A stretch of 64,000 nucleotides of DNA from Allotamlana fucoidanivorans (GCF_006265225.1 NZ_VDCS01000002.1:1-64000); one strand, 5' to 3'. Numbered from the stretch's first letter, positions 54,657 through 64,000 are shown. Made by a program: numbers and translations. The notes: generated by a model from the letters alone, not told the origin.

Positions 54657-55829
54657 TTAATTCAATAGTTCCAATTCAACTAACTCACAAGCCATATCGG
54701 TACGATGAAGCCCACTAACTTTAAACAAAGCATTAAATCCGTTTGATTTATCAGGAAGTTTATCTTGAAACTCCTTAAGCCATTGATTTTTGGTAAATAG
54801 TTCTAAGGTTGCAATAACACCAATATCATTATTAGAAACAAAATAAAATCTACATGTATTATGATTTGACCAAACACATGAAACCATGGCGTATTCTACC
54901 TTACTATTTCTCTTAAATATTGTATTATAAACCTTATTTACGCCATCAAAATCATATTTAAAACCATCCTTGTAAATTGAAAATACGTTACTTTCTTTTA
55001 GAAAAAGGGATTTAGAAACATTCATAGTTTTAAATTGACCTATAAAAATAACATGGTTGTCCTGAAAATCATCAAACTTCAAATCACTTTCTAATTGAAG
55101 GTTAAACTCACTATTGTTTTTATTGAACCAATCACTAAGTATTTTTGTGCCATAAGGTGCCATTTTACTCATCAAAGTAAAATCAGTGTTTTCAATATTT
55201 TCTTCAGGGTTCTTATTCTTATATTTCAATAAATCTTCATCACTGTTTATTTCTTTAAATAGAGTTGCTTGATCTATGCCGTTGTGATTTATTTTCATAA
55301 CGACATATTGATCTGAAATGACAACCATTTTTGCTGCATCTGAATTAAATATATCACCCCAAATCTTTGAAGTAGGTTGTAGTAATACATTTAAAGCGAA
55401 ACCCATCAAAACAATTAACGCTACTGAAATTATTAAAATTTTAAGATAGCTTACTGGAATATCAATTGAAGTTAATAGCTTATGTCCTTTATTATATACT
55501 TTAGGCGTTATAAAACTAAGGTTATATTGTCCTTTTTTTATCTCGAAAACTAGGTCTGGTTTAATAGTTGGATCAGCATAATAGGCGCGTAATTTTTTTC
55601 TAAGCTTAAACATATGTGAACGAACTATACCATCGTTTTTATCGTCAATGTAGTTTTTAGGAAAGAGCTCATAACCAATGGTGTATTCCTTTACATCTTC
55701 ATGGTTAATGGCTTTATTTACTAAATAACTAAGGAGACTAATACTTGAAGAAGATTTTACAAAAATTGGATGCCGACAAATGTCTTTTAAACAAGTTTCA
55801 ATATCCTTTTTATCCACTTCAGTATTCAT
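54657..55829 (-). CDS. Membrane-tethered winged-helix transcriptional regulator (CadC-like layout)
   Basis: The N-terminal 110 residues resemble the winged-helix domain found before sensor or cyclase modules, with the pattern EYTIGYELFPKNY...DGIVRSHMFKLRKKLRAYY...FEIKKGQYNLSF. A single membrane helix follows (LKILIISVALIVLMGFALNVLL, about 128-150), then 240 residues of periplasmic domain without a recognised family. This is a one-component, CadC-like arrangement: DNA binding inside, sensing outside. The gene is divergent from the GH3 gene with 229 bases between, so it probably controls the carbohydrate genes to its right; that is inference from context. Confidence 0.65.
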   Translation of the reverse strand: MNTEVDKKDIETCLKDICRHPIFVKSSSSISLLSYLVNKAINHEDVKEYTIGYELFPKNYIDDKNDGIVRSHMFKLRKKLRAYYADPTIKPDLVFEIKKGQYNLSFITPKVYNKGHKLLTSIDIPVSYLKILIISVALIVLMGFALNVLLQPTSKIWGDIFNSDAAKMVVISDQYVVMKINHNGIDQATLFKEINSDEDLLKYKNKNPEENIENTDFTLMSKMAPYGTKILSDWFNKNNSEFNLQLESDLKFDDFQDNHVIFIGQFKTMNVSKSLFLKESNVFSIYKDGFKYDFDGVNKVYNTIFKRNSKVEYAMVSCVWSNHNTCRFYFVSNNDIGVIATLELFTKNQWLKEFQDKLPDKSNGFNALFKVSGLHRTDMACELVELELLN

Positions 55830-56058
55830 AATTTAAATAGTGATATTTTTACAATCTATCTTATATAATTCATAGTACTTTATATATAAATATTCCTGCT
55901 TTTAACTATTAAAACACAGTGGAATTAACTGTTTTACAGATACATTTGCTATTTAAGTCTACACCTTTTTTTAATCTTGTAATGCTTTAGTAAGTATTTA
56001 TTTTTCGGAAAAGATACTTAGAATTATAAAAAACAACCATATATATAGCAAGAATAAA

Positions 56059-58629
56059 ATGAAGTGCATTTTAAATTATCTTATTATTCTATGTTCTTTT
56101 ACAAGCAACATAACCCACGCCCAAGTTTGGAAAAATCCTAATGAAAGTATTAACAACCGTGTTAATGATTTGATTTCAAAAATGACTTTGGAAGAAAAAA
56201 TTGGTTATTGTGGATCAAAAATACCTGGTATTGAGCGGTTAGGAATTCCTGATTATGAATGGTATGGTGAAGCGCTTCATGGTATTATTGCATGGAATTG
56301 TACACAGTTTCCTCAAAATATAGCTATGGGAAGTACCTGGAACCCTGACCTGATGTATGAAGTAGCCACAGCCATTTCAAATGAGGCGAGAGCATTAAAA
56401 AATATAGGAGAGAAAGAGGTTATGATGTTTTCCCCTACCGTTAACATGGCTCGTGATCCTAGGTGGGGACGAAACGAAGAGTGTTATAGTGAAGATCCAT
56501 TTCTTATGTCTGAAATGGCACGGATGTATGTAAGAGGCATGCAAGGTAATGATGAACACTATTTAAAAACAGTAACTACAGTAAAACACTTTGTGGCAAA
56601 TAATATAGACTATAAAAGAGAACAAATACATTCTTATATCAATAAAAAAGATTTATATGAATATTACTTTCCCGCCTATAAAACCTGTATTGTTGATGAA
56701 GAGGCCACAGGAATTATGACCGCTTTAAATGGACTTAACGGTATTCCTTGTTCTGCTCATCATTGGCTTGTTAATGGGGTTTTAAGAGAAGAATGGGGCT
56801 TTAAGGGTTATGTTATTGCCGACTGGGCAGCAGTACAAGGTATCGAAACCAACATGAACTACGCCAAATCACAGCCAGAAGCAGCTGCTATGGCTATTAA
56901 GGCTGGTGTAGACCAAGAGTGTTTCAGAAATAACAAACGTTATGCCCCTATGGTTGACGCTTTAAAACCTGCTATTGAACAGGGATTAATCACAGAAGAA
57001 GAATTAGACAATACTGTAAAGAGGCTTATAAGACTTCGTTTTAAAACAGGCGATTTTGATGATGCTAAGTTAAACCCTTATTCCAAAATACCTAAAACAG
57101 TTTTAGAATGTGATGCACATAAACAACTGGCTTTAAAAGCTGCCGAGCAATCCATAGTGCTGTTGAAGAATGATAATGTTCTTCCTTTAAAGAAAGACAT
57201 CGAAAGCATCGCCGTTATCGGTCCGTTTGCAAACAAATGTTGGATGGGTATTTACTCAGGGTTTCCTAAAAATAAAATTAGTCCTTTAAGTGGCATACAA
57301 AATTATGCAGATACCAAAGTAAGTTATGCTGAAGGGTGTTATGTAAACACACATTCAGATGATGACATAAAAATAGCTGAAGCTGTTACCCTAGCTAAAA
57401 AATCAAAGCAAGTAATTCTTGTTGTTGGAAATGATGAAAGTACTTCAACAGAAAATGTTGATAGAAAATCTTTAAAACTACCAGGAAATCAACATAAACT
57501 AATTAAAGCTGTTCAAAACGTAAACCCTAATGTCATTCTTGTTTTAGTGCCTAGTGGGCCCACGGCAATTGCATGGGAACAAGATTATATTCCTGGTATT
57601 ATCTGTGCTTGGCCAAATGGTCAAGAGCAAGGTACAGCTTTAGCCAATGTATTATTTGGAAATGTAAACCCTAGTGGAAAGCTAACCTCAACATGGTATA
57701 AATATGATGAAGATTTACCCGATTTTTACGACTATAATATTCAAACAGGTCGAACCTATATGTACTATAAAGGGGAAGCACTTTACCCTTTTGGATACGG
57801 ATTAAATTATTCTACATTTAAAATAAACGAGATTTCTACTAGTAACTCCTATTTAAAAAGAGGTGATTCACTTATGGTTTCGGTCAGTATATCTAATATT
57901 GGAAAAATGGATGGCGAAGAAATAATACAGGTTTACATAAAGGATGTACAGTCAACACAGATAACCCCAATGAAAGCACTTAAAGGTTTTAAACGTGTGC
58001 ATGTTGCCGCGGGACAAACAAAAAATGTTGAAATACCAATTCCATATGAAGCCTTTTCTCATTTTGATGTTTCAAAAAATAACTTTGTTGTTGAAGCTGG
58101 TGTATTTAAAATTATGGTAGGAAATTCAAGTGTGAATACCAGTTTTATCAAAGAGCTAAATGTTGAAGGCGGGGAAATCCCAAAAATTAAAGTTGGTCAA
58201 AAAAGTGGTTATTTTAATACTAACAACCCTAATAGACAAGGAAAATGGGACGATATTTATGAAGATAAATCCTTTTTAACAGCAAATGAAGACTTGAACC
58301 AAGATGAATCTGGAATTCTCTTTAATACAACCTTTAATGATCCTGGGTTTTATGTTAACACTTGGGATGCCGAAATTATTTATGAATTAAACAGTCCTAA
58401 ATCAGAATTTACTTTGATGATGCTATCCAATGAAATTGAGACCTATAATGTAAATGAAAATAACTCCAAGTCTGGAAAGCTTTCTATAAAAATTCCAATT
58501 CCACCAGAATACGGAAAAGAGGTTACCCTAAAAGCAATTATAACACAAGGCCATTTAAGCCTCAAGTCAATTAAAATAATACCTCCTAACGATATTAAAC
58601 CCTACTATATTTACCCACAGAAACAATAA
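56059..58629 (+). CDS. Glycoside hydrolase family 3 beta-glycosidase
   Basis: This 856-residue exported enzyme has a signal peptide (MKCILNYLIILCSFTSNITHA). Its GH3 barrel has MTLEEKIG, GIPDYEWYGEALHG, NMARDPRWGRNEECYSEDP and the nucleophile D255 in YVIADW. The second alpha/beta domain includes EQSIVLLKNDNVLPLKK and SGKLTSTWY. A fibronectin-III-like domain (IGKMDGEEIIQVYIKD...LKGFKRV) follows. About 130 additional C-terminal residues (SGYFNTNNPNRQGKWDDIY onward) form a beta-rich module that may bind sugar. The barrel motifs resemble xylosidase/glucosidase-type GH3, but the substrate is not certain. Its product is followed 22 bases later by the CBM-like protein gene, so both are one unit. Confidence 0.92.
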   Translation: MKCILNYLIILCSFTSNITHAQVWKNPNESINNRVNDLISKMTLEEKIGYCGSKIPGIERLGIPDYEWYGEALHGIIAWNCTQFPQNIAMGSTWNPDLMYEVATAISNEARALKNIGEKEVMMFSPTVNMARDPRWGRNEECYSEDPFLMSEMARMYVRGMQGNDEHYLKTVTTVKHFVANNIDYKREQIHSYINKKDLYEYYFPAYKTCIVDEEATGIMTALNGLNGIPCSAHHWLVNGVLREEWGFKGYVIADWAAVQGIETNMNYAKSQPEAAAMAIKAGVDQECFRNNKRYAPMVDALKPAIEQGLITEEELDNTVKRLIRLRFKTGDFDDAKLNPYSKIPKTVLECDAHKQLALKAAEQSIVLLKNDNVLPLKKDIESIAVIGPFANKCWMGIYSGFPKNKISPLSGIQNYADTKVSYAEGCYVNTHSDDDIKIAEAVTLAKKSKQVILVVGNDESTSTENVDRKSLKLPGNQHKLIKAVQNVNPNVILVLVPSGPTAIAWEQDYIPGIICAWPNGQEQGTALANVLFGNVNPSGKLTSTWYKYDEDLPDFYDYNIQTGRTYMYYKGEALYPFGYGLNYSTFKINEISTSNSYLKRGDSLMVSVSISNIGKMDGEEIIQVYIKDVQSTQITPMKALKGFKRVHVAAGQTKNVEIPIPYEAFSHFDVSKNNFVVEAGVFKIMVGNSSVNTSFIKELNVEGGEIPKIKVGQKSGYFNTNNPNRQGKWDDIYEDKSFLTANEDLNQDESGILFNTTFNDPGFYVNTWDAEIIYELNSPKSEFTLMMLSNEIETYNVNENNSKSGKLSIKIPIPPEYGKEVTLKAIITQGHLSLKSIKIIPPNDIKPYYIYPQKQ

Positions 58630-58651
58630 CTAATTATACCTATACTAAACT

Positions 58652-60076
58652 ATGAAAATCCCAATATATGCAAGTGTAATAATATTAATGTTTCTTTTAC
58701 CCAAAAGCCTAATTGCTCAAGCTTTGGGGTATAATAATAATCGAATTGCAATAAGTGCTGATGGTAATAATCAAGCAGATTTTCATCCTGAGGCTCGTTG
58801 GCCAAGAGCTGACCCTGATGATTGGGGAGGAACACCAGTGGCTTTATCTTTAATAGCCAAGTTGTCAAAACAAGACAAACTTGTTCATTTTTCTTACAAT
58901 AACTTTATTGCTGCTCCAAAACACACATCTGAAACTAATTACATGGCAGATGGTGTTAACGGAGCTATTACACGCTGGAACTATGATGCTTCGCGATTTT
59001 TTGATGTACCAGAAAACCCTGAAACCGCTATTAAACATTTAGCCTCTGAAATTTCCAAATCTACTGCCCAAGATCCATTATACTTCATTCATATGGGACC
59101 CTCAGAATTTTTCTATTTAAGCATAAAGCATGTAATTGAAAATGGAAATATAGAGGCATTGAACCATGTATATGTTATTTCGCATAGCGGCTATAATGAT
59201 AACCATTTAAGACGTAAATCACATCATACCATGAATCAAGCAATTATCCTTAGTGAAAATCGTATAAAGTATAAAAAAATAAAAGATCAAAACGCTTGTA
59301 ACATACCAGACAAACTTTGGTGTTCAGGAACTAACTTTACTCCTTTTCATTGGATGAGAGATCATAACGATGAAGGTATTCAATGGTTGTATAGTCGATT
59401 ACATTTTCATCCAGATAAAAGAGGAGCAGATGTTTCTGATGCGGGTATGGTATATTATCTTTTATTAGGTGATGAGGATGGTAATTTGACCAAGTTAAAA
59501 TCCTTGTTTAATAATGGTATTCTTGAAAAAAAGAAGGTTGAAGAAAAAAATGGATTATTGGTTTTTGAAGCTGAACGATTTAATATTAAGGGTAAATGGA
59601 AATTAGGGTTCCATTCAAGTGCTTCTAGCGGCAAATTTATTTATTATGATGGGGCCAACGCCTATGAAAAACCAGATGTTAAAAATAAAATTTCATATAC
59701 CTTCAAAATAAACACTCCGGGCAATTATACCGTTAAATGGGTGATGCGACAACCTAAGGATGAGCGAGGAACGGATAAGGGTAATGATGCTTATGTTTAT
59801 CTATCTGATGATATAGGATTTGCTGGATCACATAACCTAACCCAGTATGAAAAATTTTATGGTAGAAGTCAAAATGACTTTGTTTTAAATGGTGTTGCTG
59901 AAGTAAAAACAGACCATAAGTGGTTAACAGCAAAATTCAAAAAGCCTGGAGAATATACCATTAATTTGATTGGTAGATCTCATGGGCTTCAAATTGATAG
60001 AATTGTAATGTTTAAGGATTTAACTTTAGAACAAGTAGAAAGTCAAATTAAAGAAATAACTGAGACATCAAAGTAG
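58652..60076 (+). CDS. Secreted protein with unassigned N-terminal domain and C-terminal carbohydrate-binding-like module
   Basis: A signal peptide (MKIPIYASVIILMFLLPKSLIAQ) precedes about 290 residues starting RIAISADGNNQADFHPEARWPRADPDDWGGTP. The aspartate-rich start recalls nucleoside-hydrolase-like folds, and IHMGPSEFFYL and VISHSGYNDNHLRRKSHH add conserved-looking polar clusters, but I do not recognise the family. The C-terminal 150 residues (FEAERFNIKG...YDGANAY...YTFKINTPGNYTVKWVMRQ..., ending DRIVMF) look like a CBM6/35-type jelly roll. Co-transcription with the GH3 gene and the nearby GH16 gene point to polysaccharide use. It could be a new hydrolase or a deacetylase/desulfurylase-like enzyme; none is proven. 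Confidence 0.65.
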   Translation: MKIPIYASVIILMFLLPKSLIAQALGYNNNRIAISADGNNQADFHPEARWPRADPDDWGGTPVALSLIAKLSKQDKLVHFSYNNFIAAPKHTSETNYMADGVNGAITRWNYDASRFFDVPENPETAIKHLASEISKSTAQDPLYFIHMGPSEFFYLSIKHVIENGNIEALNHVYVISHSGYNDNHLRRKSHHTMNQAIILSENRIKYKKIKDQNACNIPDKLWCSGTNFTPFHWMRDHNDEGIQWLYSRLHFHPDKRGADVSDAGMVYYLLLGDEDGNLTKLKSLFNNGILEKKKVEEKNGLLVFEAERFNIKGKWKLGFHSSASSGKFIYYDGANAYEKPDVKNKISYTFKINTPGNYTVKWVMRQPKDERGTDKGNDAYVYLSDDIGFAGSHNLTQYEKFYGRSQNDFVLNGVAEVKTDHKWLTAKFKKPGEYTINLIGRSHGLQIDRIVMFKDLTLEQVESQIKEITETSK

Positions 60077-60138
60077 ATTTGGACGAGGGTAAAATGCTAT
60101 ATGAACTTTTTTTAACAGGATTAACTACAGCATATTAG

Positions 60139-61539
60139 TTACTTTCCGATACAGAAATTAGCAAATATATTGCCTAGTAAATCATCGTTTGTAATTTCAC
60201 CTGTAATTTCTCCAAAATAATATAATGCCTGACGGATATCTATGGCTAACAAATCACCTGACAATCCAGATTCTAAACCATGTTTTACTTTTTTTATCTC
60301 ATCTAAAGCTTTAAGTAATGAGTCATAATGTCTTGTATTTGTAATAATTGTGTCGTTATTTCTTAAAGCGCCGGTATTTACAAAGCTTAGCAATTTTTCT
60401 TTCAAGGACTCTACACCTAATCCTGTCTTTGCAGACAGTAGTTCTACTTCTTTTATTTGAGATTTCAAATTATGGGTTTCAACTTCATTAAGTTTATCGA
60501 CCTTGTTGGCAATTATTATGAGTGGTTTTTGAGGATATTTATTTTTTATTTTTTCTATTTCTACAATCAAATTTTTAAGCATTTCTTCTGAAGTACTACT
60601 TTCTAAGGCATCAAACAGATAAACGACAACTTGAGCTTGATCAATTTTTTCAAAAGTTTTTTTGATTCCAATACTTTCTACTACATCTTGTGTTTCTCTA
60701 ATTCCAGCCGTATCTATAAATCTAAACCCAATACCTCCAATAGAAATCTCATCTTCAATGGTGTCTCTTGTGGTTCCAGCAATATCAGAAACAATAGCAC
60801 GTTCTTCATTTAGTAATACATTTAAAAGGGTAGATTTACCCACGTTAGGTTCTCCAACTATGGCTACAGGAATCCCGTTTTTAATTACATTTCCAACAGC
60901 AAATGAATCAATTAAACGCTTTAACACAAAACTAATACGTTCTGTTAATTCTTTAAACTGTGTCCTATCCGCGAATTCTACATCTTCTTCTGCAAAATCA
61001 AGTTCCAGTTCTATTAAAGAAGCAAAATTTAAAAGTTCTTCACGCAGTTTGGCAATTTCAGATGAAAAGCCACCACGCATTTGTTGCATCGCTACTTGGT
61101 GCGATGCTTCATTATCTGAAGCAATTAAATCAGCAACAGCTTCTGCCTGGCTCAAATCTAACTTTCCATTTAAAAATGCACGTAATGTAAATTCTCCTGC
61201 AGATGCCATTCTACATCCTTTTCTTAAGAAGAGTTGAATAATTTCTTGTTGAATATAGTTTGATCCATGACAAGACACTTCAACCACATCTTCACCTGTA
61301 TACGAATTAGGGTTTTTAAATACCGACACCAAAACTTCATCTATTGTTTTCAATCCATCAACAATATGACCTAAATGAATGGTATGGGTGTGTTGATTGC
61401 TAAGATGCTTATTACTTTTTACTGACTTAAAACATGTGTCAGCAATAGCGATGGCTTTCTTGCCGGACAGGCGAATTATAGCTATAGCTCCTGCACCTGC
61501 AGGTGTTGCCAATGCAACTATGGTATCTTGATTTATCAT
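60139..61539 (-). CDS. mnmE: tRNA modification GTPase MnmE
   Basis: MnmE works with MnmG to install carboxymethylaminomethyl on the wobble uridine of certain tRNAs. The 466-residue protein has the N-terminal folate-binding domain (DTIVALATPAGAGAIAIIRLSG), helical domain, G domain with GEPNVGKSTL, DIAGTTRDTIEDE, DTAGIRET and NKVD, and the C-terminal CIGK whose cysteine is essential. The length is normal. Placement between carbohydrate genes is unremarkable except that it splits them. TATTTTTG, a -7 box, lies at 61551-61544 on the minus strand. Confidence 0.97.
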   Translation of the reverse strand: MINQDTIVALATPAGAGAIAIIRLSGKKAIAIADTCFKSVKSNKHLSNQHTHTIHLGHIVDGLKTIDEVLVSVFKNPNSYTGEDVVEVSCHGSNYIQQEIIQLFLRKGCRMASAGEFTLRAFLNGKLDLSQAEAVADLIASDNEASHQVAMQQMRGGFSSEIAKLREELLNFASLIELELDFAEEDVEFADRTQFKELTERISFVLKRLIDSFAVGNVIKNGIPVAIVGEPNVGKSTLLNVLLNEERAIVSDIAGTTRDTIEDEISIGGIGFRFIDTAGIRETQDVVESIGIKKTFEKIDQAQVVVYLFDALESSTSEEMLKNLIVEIEKIKNKYPQKPLIIIANKVDKLNEVETHNLKSQIKEVELLSAKTGLGVESLKEKLLSFVNTGALRNNDTIITNTRHYDSLLKALDEIKKVKHGLESGLSGDLLAIDIRQALYYFGEITGEITNDDLLGNIFANFCIGK

Positions 61540-61751
61540 GCAACAAAAATACTAAAAATGCCTGCTGAAATTATTAATACTTGTACTGAAATCTAATGCT
61601 TATTAAGCCAAATCCATATAAAAGACAATAACTTATAACTTGACAAACCCTAGACAAAAATCATTTGTTATAGTATAATCAAGATTTATGCTCCTCTACA
61701 AAAGTGCATACTACTATTTTTACATAAAATTTTAATTCTTATTTAAATAGC

Positions 61752-62951
61752 ATGTTGAAAAATCATTTTTTATTTATAACAATATTAAGCCTTTTTATAT
61801 TCTCATATTCTTGCAGTAAGAGCGATGACAATAACCAAGAGCCTGAAAAAGAAATAGACGAAACACCTCCTACCATTACTTGTATGGACAACATTCATGT
61901 GACCATTGCTGTTCACAGCGATGGCACCGAAGTGAATTATGATACTCCAGTAGGAACAGACAACTATTCGGGAGCAAAAACAAAACAGACATCTGGTTTA
62001 GCCTCTGGTTCAAAATTTCTTTTAGGAACAACAACCAATACCTTTGTAGTTACAGACGCTGCTGGGAACGAATCCTCATGCAGTTTTGATGTAATTGTGT
62101 CATATCCTGAAGAAAACATGCCATATTCAGTTGATGGGCTATCTGCTGCCCCTGTGGGAAAAAAATGGATTAAGGTAGAAGAATTATCGGATGAATTTAA
62201 TGGAGCTGAATTTGATGACACAAAATGGCACAGAGATCCTGCATCAGACCCCTTTGGTTGGTACGGACGACCTCCTGCTCTATTTGAATCTGACAATGTA
62301 AGTGTTAACAATGGATATCTAAATATTACAGTTGAAAAGTTCGATTCTCCAAAAACTGTGAACAATAAATCATGGACTTATGGGGGTGCTATTTTACGTT
62401 CAAAAAGCAAAGCGAAATATGGACAGTATTATGAGTGTAGAATGCAGGCTAATAAAACAGTCATGTCTTCAACATTTTGGATAGCATACCCTCAAAATTG
62501 TACTACTGGGCCTATAAGAAAGCTTGAATTGGATATTCAAGAATGTGTAGGGCGTATTCATGAAGGTACACATAGTTGGGCTTCCAATTTTGCAAATATT
62601 TATGCATCAAATACTTGGAGACATGATAGAGCATGTGACACTGAAGTTGATGGTGCAAAGCAATCCCCTGCTAAAACAATACTAAACGAGAAAAACAATT
62701 CCAGATTTTTTGTCTATGGATGTTGGTGGAAATCTCCAAATGAAATGATATTCTATCTTGATGGAAAACAAACACATACCATAACAAACCCTCCTGCAGA
62801 TTTTGATATTGAAGGATATATTACCATGGCTATTGAAACCTATGATTGGAACCCTATAGATAGTAATAATGATATTATTGCAACAGGTTCTATCGATGAT
62901 AGAACGACCAAATATGATTGGGTAAGAACATGGAAATTGGAAGACCAATAG
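61752..62951 (+). CDS. GH16 family lipoprotein (agarase/porphyranase/carrageenase-like) with HYR domain
   Basis: This 399-residue lipoprotein has signal LFIFSYSC with mature start CSKSDD, a Bacteroidetes lipoprotein export-type signal for the cell surface. Residues about 34-118 form an HYR/Ig-like domain (PPTITCMDNIHV...TTTNTFVVTDAAGNESSCSFDV). The rest is a GH16 jelly roll: LSDEFNGAEFDDTKWHRDP, the catalytic E259-L-D261-I-Q-E264, and the closing YDWVRTWKLED. The E-x-D-x-x-E layout and the insertion pattern resemble enzymes acting on galactans of red algae more than laminarinases, but the exact substrate is open. A strong terminator follows. Confidence 0.88.
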   Translation: MLKNHFLFITILSLFIFSYSCSKSDDNNQEPEKEIDETPPTITCMDNIHVTIAVHSDGTEVNYDTPVGTDNYSGAKTKQTSGLASGSKFLLGTTTNTFVVTDAAGNESSCSFDVIVSYPEENMPYSVDGLSAAPVGKKWIKVEELSDEFNGAEFDDTKWHRDPASDPFGWYGRPPALFESDNVSVNNGYLNITVEKFDSPKTVNNKSWTYGGAILRSKSKAKYGQYYECRMQANKTVMSSTFWIAYPQNCTTGPIRKLELDIQECVGRIHEGTHSWASNFANIYASNTWRHDRACDTEVDGAKQSPAKTILNEKNNSRFFVYGCWWKSPNEMIFYLDGKQTHTITNPPADFDIEGYITMAIETYDWNPIDSNNDIIATGSIDDRTTKYDWVRTWKLEDQ

Positions 62952-62974
62952 AACATGACCACAAACTTTTAACA

Positions 62975-63009
62975 AAAAAGGCTTAACTATAGCAGTTAAG
63001 CCTTTTTTA
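62975..63009 (+). terminator. Terminator after the GH16 gene
   Basis: AAAAAAGGCTTAACT and AGTTAAGCCTTTTTT pair around a five-base loop. It lies 24 bases after the GH16 stop and, being symmetric, also faces the convergent cvfB-like gene. Confidence 0.9.
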
Positions 63010-63075
63010 TTTATTAAATAATTACCTGAAATTATGCTCTATAATGCTTTGAAAACAAACATAATGCGCTAAACG

Positions 63076-63906
63076 CTACAGAAGATAAACACCATCTGAT
63101 TTTATATCTATCTTTTTTTGTTTATACAGATTTCCAATCGCTTTTTTAAAATTCTTTTTGCTCATTTGCAAAACCTCTTTAATGGCTTCTGGGTTCGATT
63201 TATCATTAAGAGCCATAAAACCGCTATTATCTTGAAGTTCTTGAAGTATACGCGCAGCATTGGGTTCAATATTTCTATACCCTACTTGCCCTAAAACAAT
63301 ATCTAATTTATTTCCAGGACGAATTTTTTTTACAATCCCTTTTAGTTTATCACCTACACTTAAATCCTGAAAAATATTGTCTTTATAAATTAAACCCGCA
63401 TGTTTTTTATTCACTATGACGTTCATGCCAATATCAGAAGGATGCGACACAATTAAGTCTACCTCATCAAATTGATTTACAGTTAGGTTTTTATTATTTA
63501 AAAATCTATTGGTTTTACTTGAGGCGACCAAACGGTCTGTTCTCTCATCTAAATAGCAATAAACAAGGTACCACCCACCTGGTTTCATTTTAAAAGCCTG
63601 CTCTTTAAAAGGGCAAAACAGTTCTTTTACTAATCCCCAGTCAAGAAATGCACCAAATTCAGTCACCTGATTACATCGCAACAAACCAAAGTCTCCACAT
63701 TCTATAAAAGGCATGTCTGTTGTAGCCACTGGTCTTTCTTCATTATCTAAATACACAAAGACCTTTATCTTATCCCAAATTTTAAATTGCTCTGGAACAT
63801 ATCTGTTAGGCAGAAGAACCTCGTTGTTGTCTTCATCAACTAAATATATGCCGTGATCTGTTTCACGGAAAATTTCCAATGTATTTATTTCTCCTAATTT
63901 TATCAT
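63076..63906 (-). CDS. cvfB: CvfB-like S1 RNA-binding protein
   Basis: The 276-residue protein has three S1-like beta-barrel regions followed by a winged-helix C-terminus, as in CvfB of Staphylococcus and YitL of Bacillus. The markers are IFRETDHGIYLVDEDNNEVLLPNRYVP, VTEFGAFLDWGLVKELFCPFKEQ, VNKKHAGLIYKDNIFQDLSVGDKL.G.VKKIRPGNKLDIVLG, and the final SKKNFKKAIGNLYKQKKI...DGVYLL. The family binds RNA, and its precise role in Bacteroidetes is not known. A TACCTTTG -7 box is found at 63918-63911 on the minus strand. It is monocistronic. Confidence 0.9.
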   Translation of the reverse strand: MIKLGEINTLEIFRETDHGIYLVDEDNNEVLLPNRYVPEQFKIWDKIKVFVYLDNEERPVATTDMPFIECGDFGLLRCNQVTEFGAFLDWGLVKELFCPFKEQAFKMKPGGWYLVYCYLDERTDRLVASSKTNRFLNNKNLTVNQFDEVDLIVSHPSDIGMNVIVNKKHAGLIYKDNIFQDLSVGDKLKGIVKKIRPGNKLDIVLGQVGYRNIEPNAARILQELQDNSGFMALNDKSNPEAIKEVLQMSKKNFKKAIGNLYKQKKIDIKSDGVYLL

Positions 63907-63954
63907 GCGGCAAAGGTAATGATATTCAAGAAAGTTACATTTTATTTAAAACTA

Positions 63955-63983
63955 AAAAAGCGACACGTAAATGTGTCGCCTTT
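63955..63983. terminator. Intrinsic terminator near the window end
   Basis: GCGACAC (63960-63966) and GTGTCGC (63973-63979) form a stem around GTAAAT, flanked by AAAAAA and CTTTT. It lies upstream of the cvfB-like gene, so it most likely ends a transcript coming from beyond the right edge. Confidence 0.75.
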
Positions 63984-64000
63984 TATAGTCTCAGTGTATA

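Noticed and set aside
60631-61237. Plus-strand reading frames inside mnmE
   Set aside because: They are antisense shadows of a fully conserved gene, with serine-rich composition and no family motifs.

Overview
The window looks like the chromosome of a gliding, probably marine, member of the Flavobacteriaceae (Bacteroidetes). The base composition is AT-rich. Clear promoters follow the Bacteroidetes pattern (TTG, about 19 bases, TAnnTTTG), and recognisable Shine-Dalgarno sequences are rare. A sprCDBF gliding-adhesin locus, type IX secretion (T9SS) sorting domains, the leuC-leuD-leuA-leuB order and nrfHA-ccsBA are all typical of this family. No rRNA, tRNA or CRISPR was found. The only RNA gene seen is the small SRP RNA.

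Layout. (1) 1-7900 is an accessory defence-type island. It starts with a small protein and a GHKL ATPase on the minus strand; the ATPase looks cut short at its C-terminus. A 5.3 kb module follows, bracketed by two imperfect direct repeats of about 700-790 bp (1725-2514 and 7051-7747). The module holds a ParB-like protein, a likely PD-(D/E)XK nuclease, a restriction-modification controller (C) protein, and one long ORF joining a probable restriction endonuclease to a HaeIII-like cytosine-C5 methyltransferase. An A9 tract lies exactly at that junction. (2) 7900-26000 is mostly housekeeping: VTT and DUF3817 membrane proteins, an MscS channel, a T9SS cargo protein, the leu operon, a thioesterase, a DUF72 protein, an ABC-F ATPase, a thioredoxin-fold lipoprotein, an SDR, SRP RNA, glutaminyl cyclase and cytochrome bd oxidase. 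(3) 25868-47100 is the gliding locus: sprF, a 4605-residue sprB, sprD and sprC, with a beta-helix protein and a small exported protein upstream. (4) 47277-52607 encodes nitrite ammonification (nrfH, nrfA) and the haem-attachment protein CcsBA. (5) 52827-62951 is carbohydrate-related: a GT35 phosphorylase-like enzyme, a membrane-tethered regulator, a GH3 enzyme, a CBM-like secreted protein and a GH16 enzyme, with mnmE lying among them. (6) A CvfB-like S1 protein ends the window.

The parts form coherent programmes. SprB is exported by the T9SS with help from SprF and SprC/SprD. NrfH passes quinol electrons to NrfA, whose haems need CcsBA. The GH3, GH16 and CBM proteins look like part of a system for degrading (possibly algal) polysaccharide. 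The most unusual material is the repeat-bracketed defence module and the regular seven-unit higher-order repeat inside SprB. All functional calls come from reading motifs and from memory of the families; no database search was possible.
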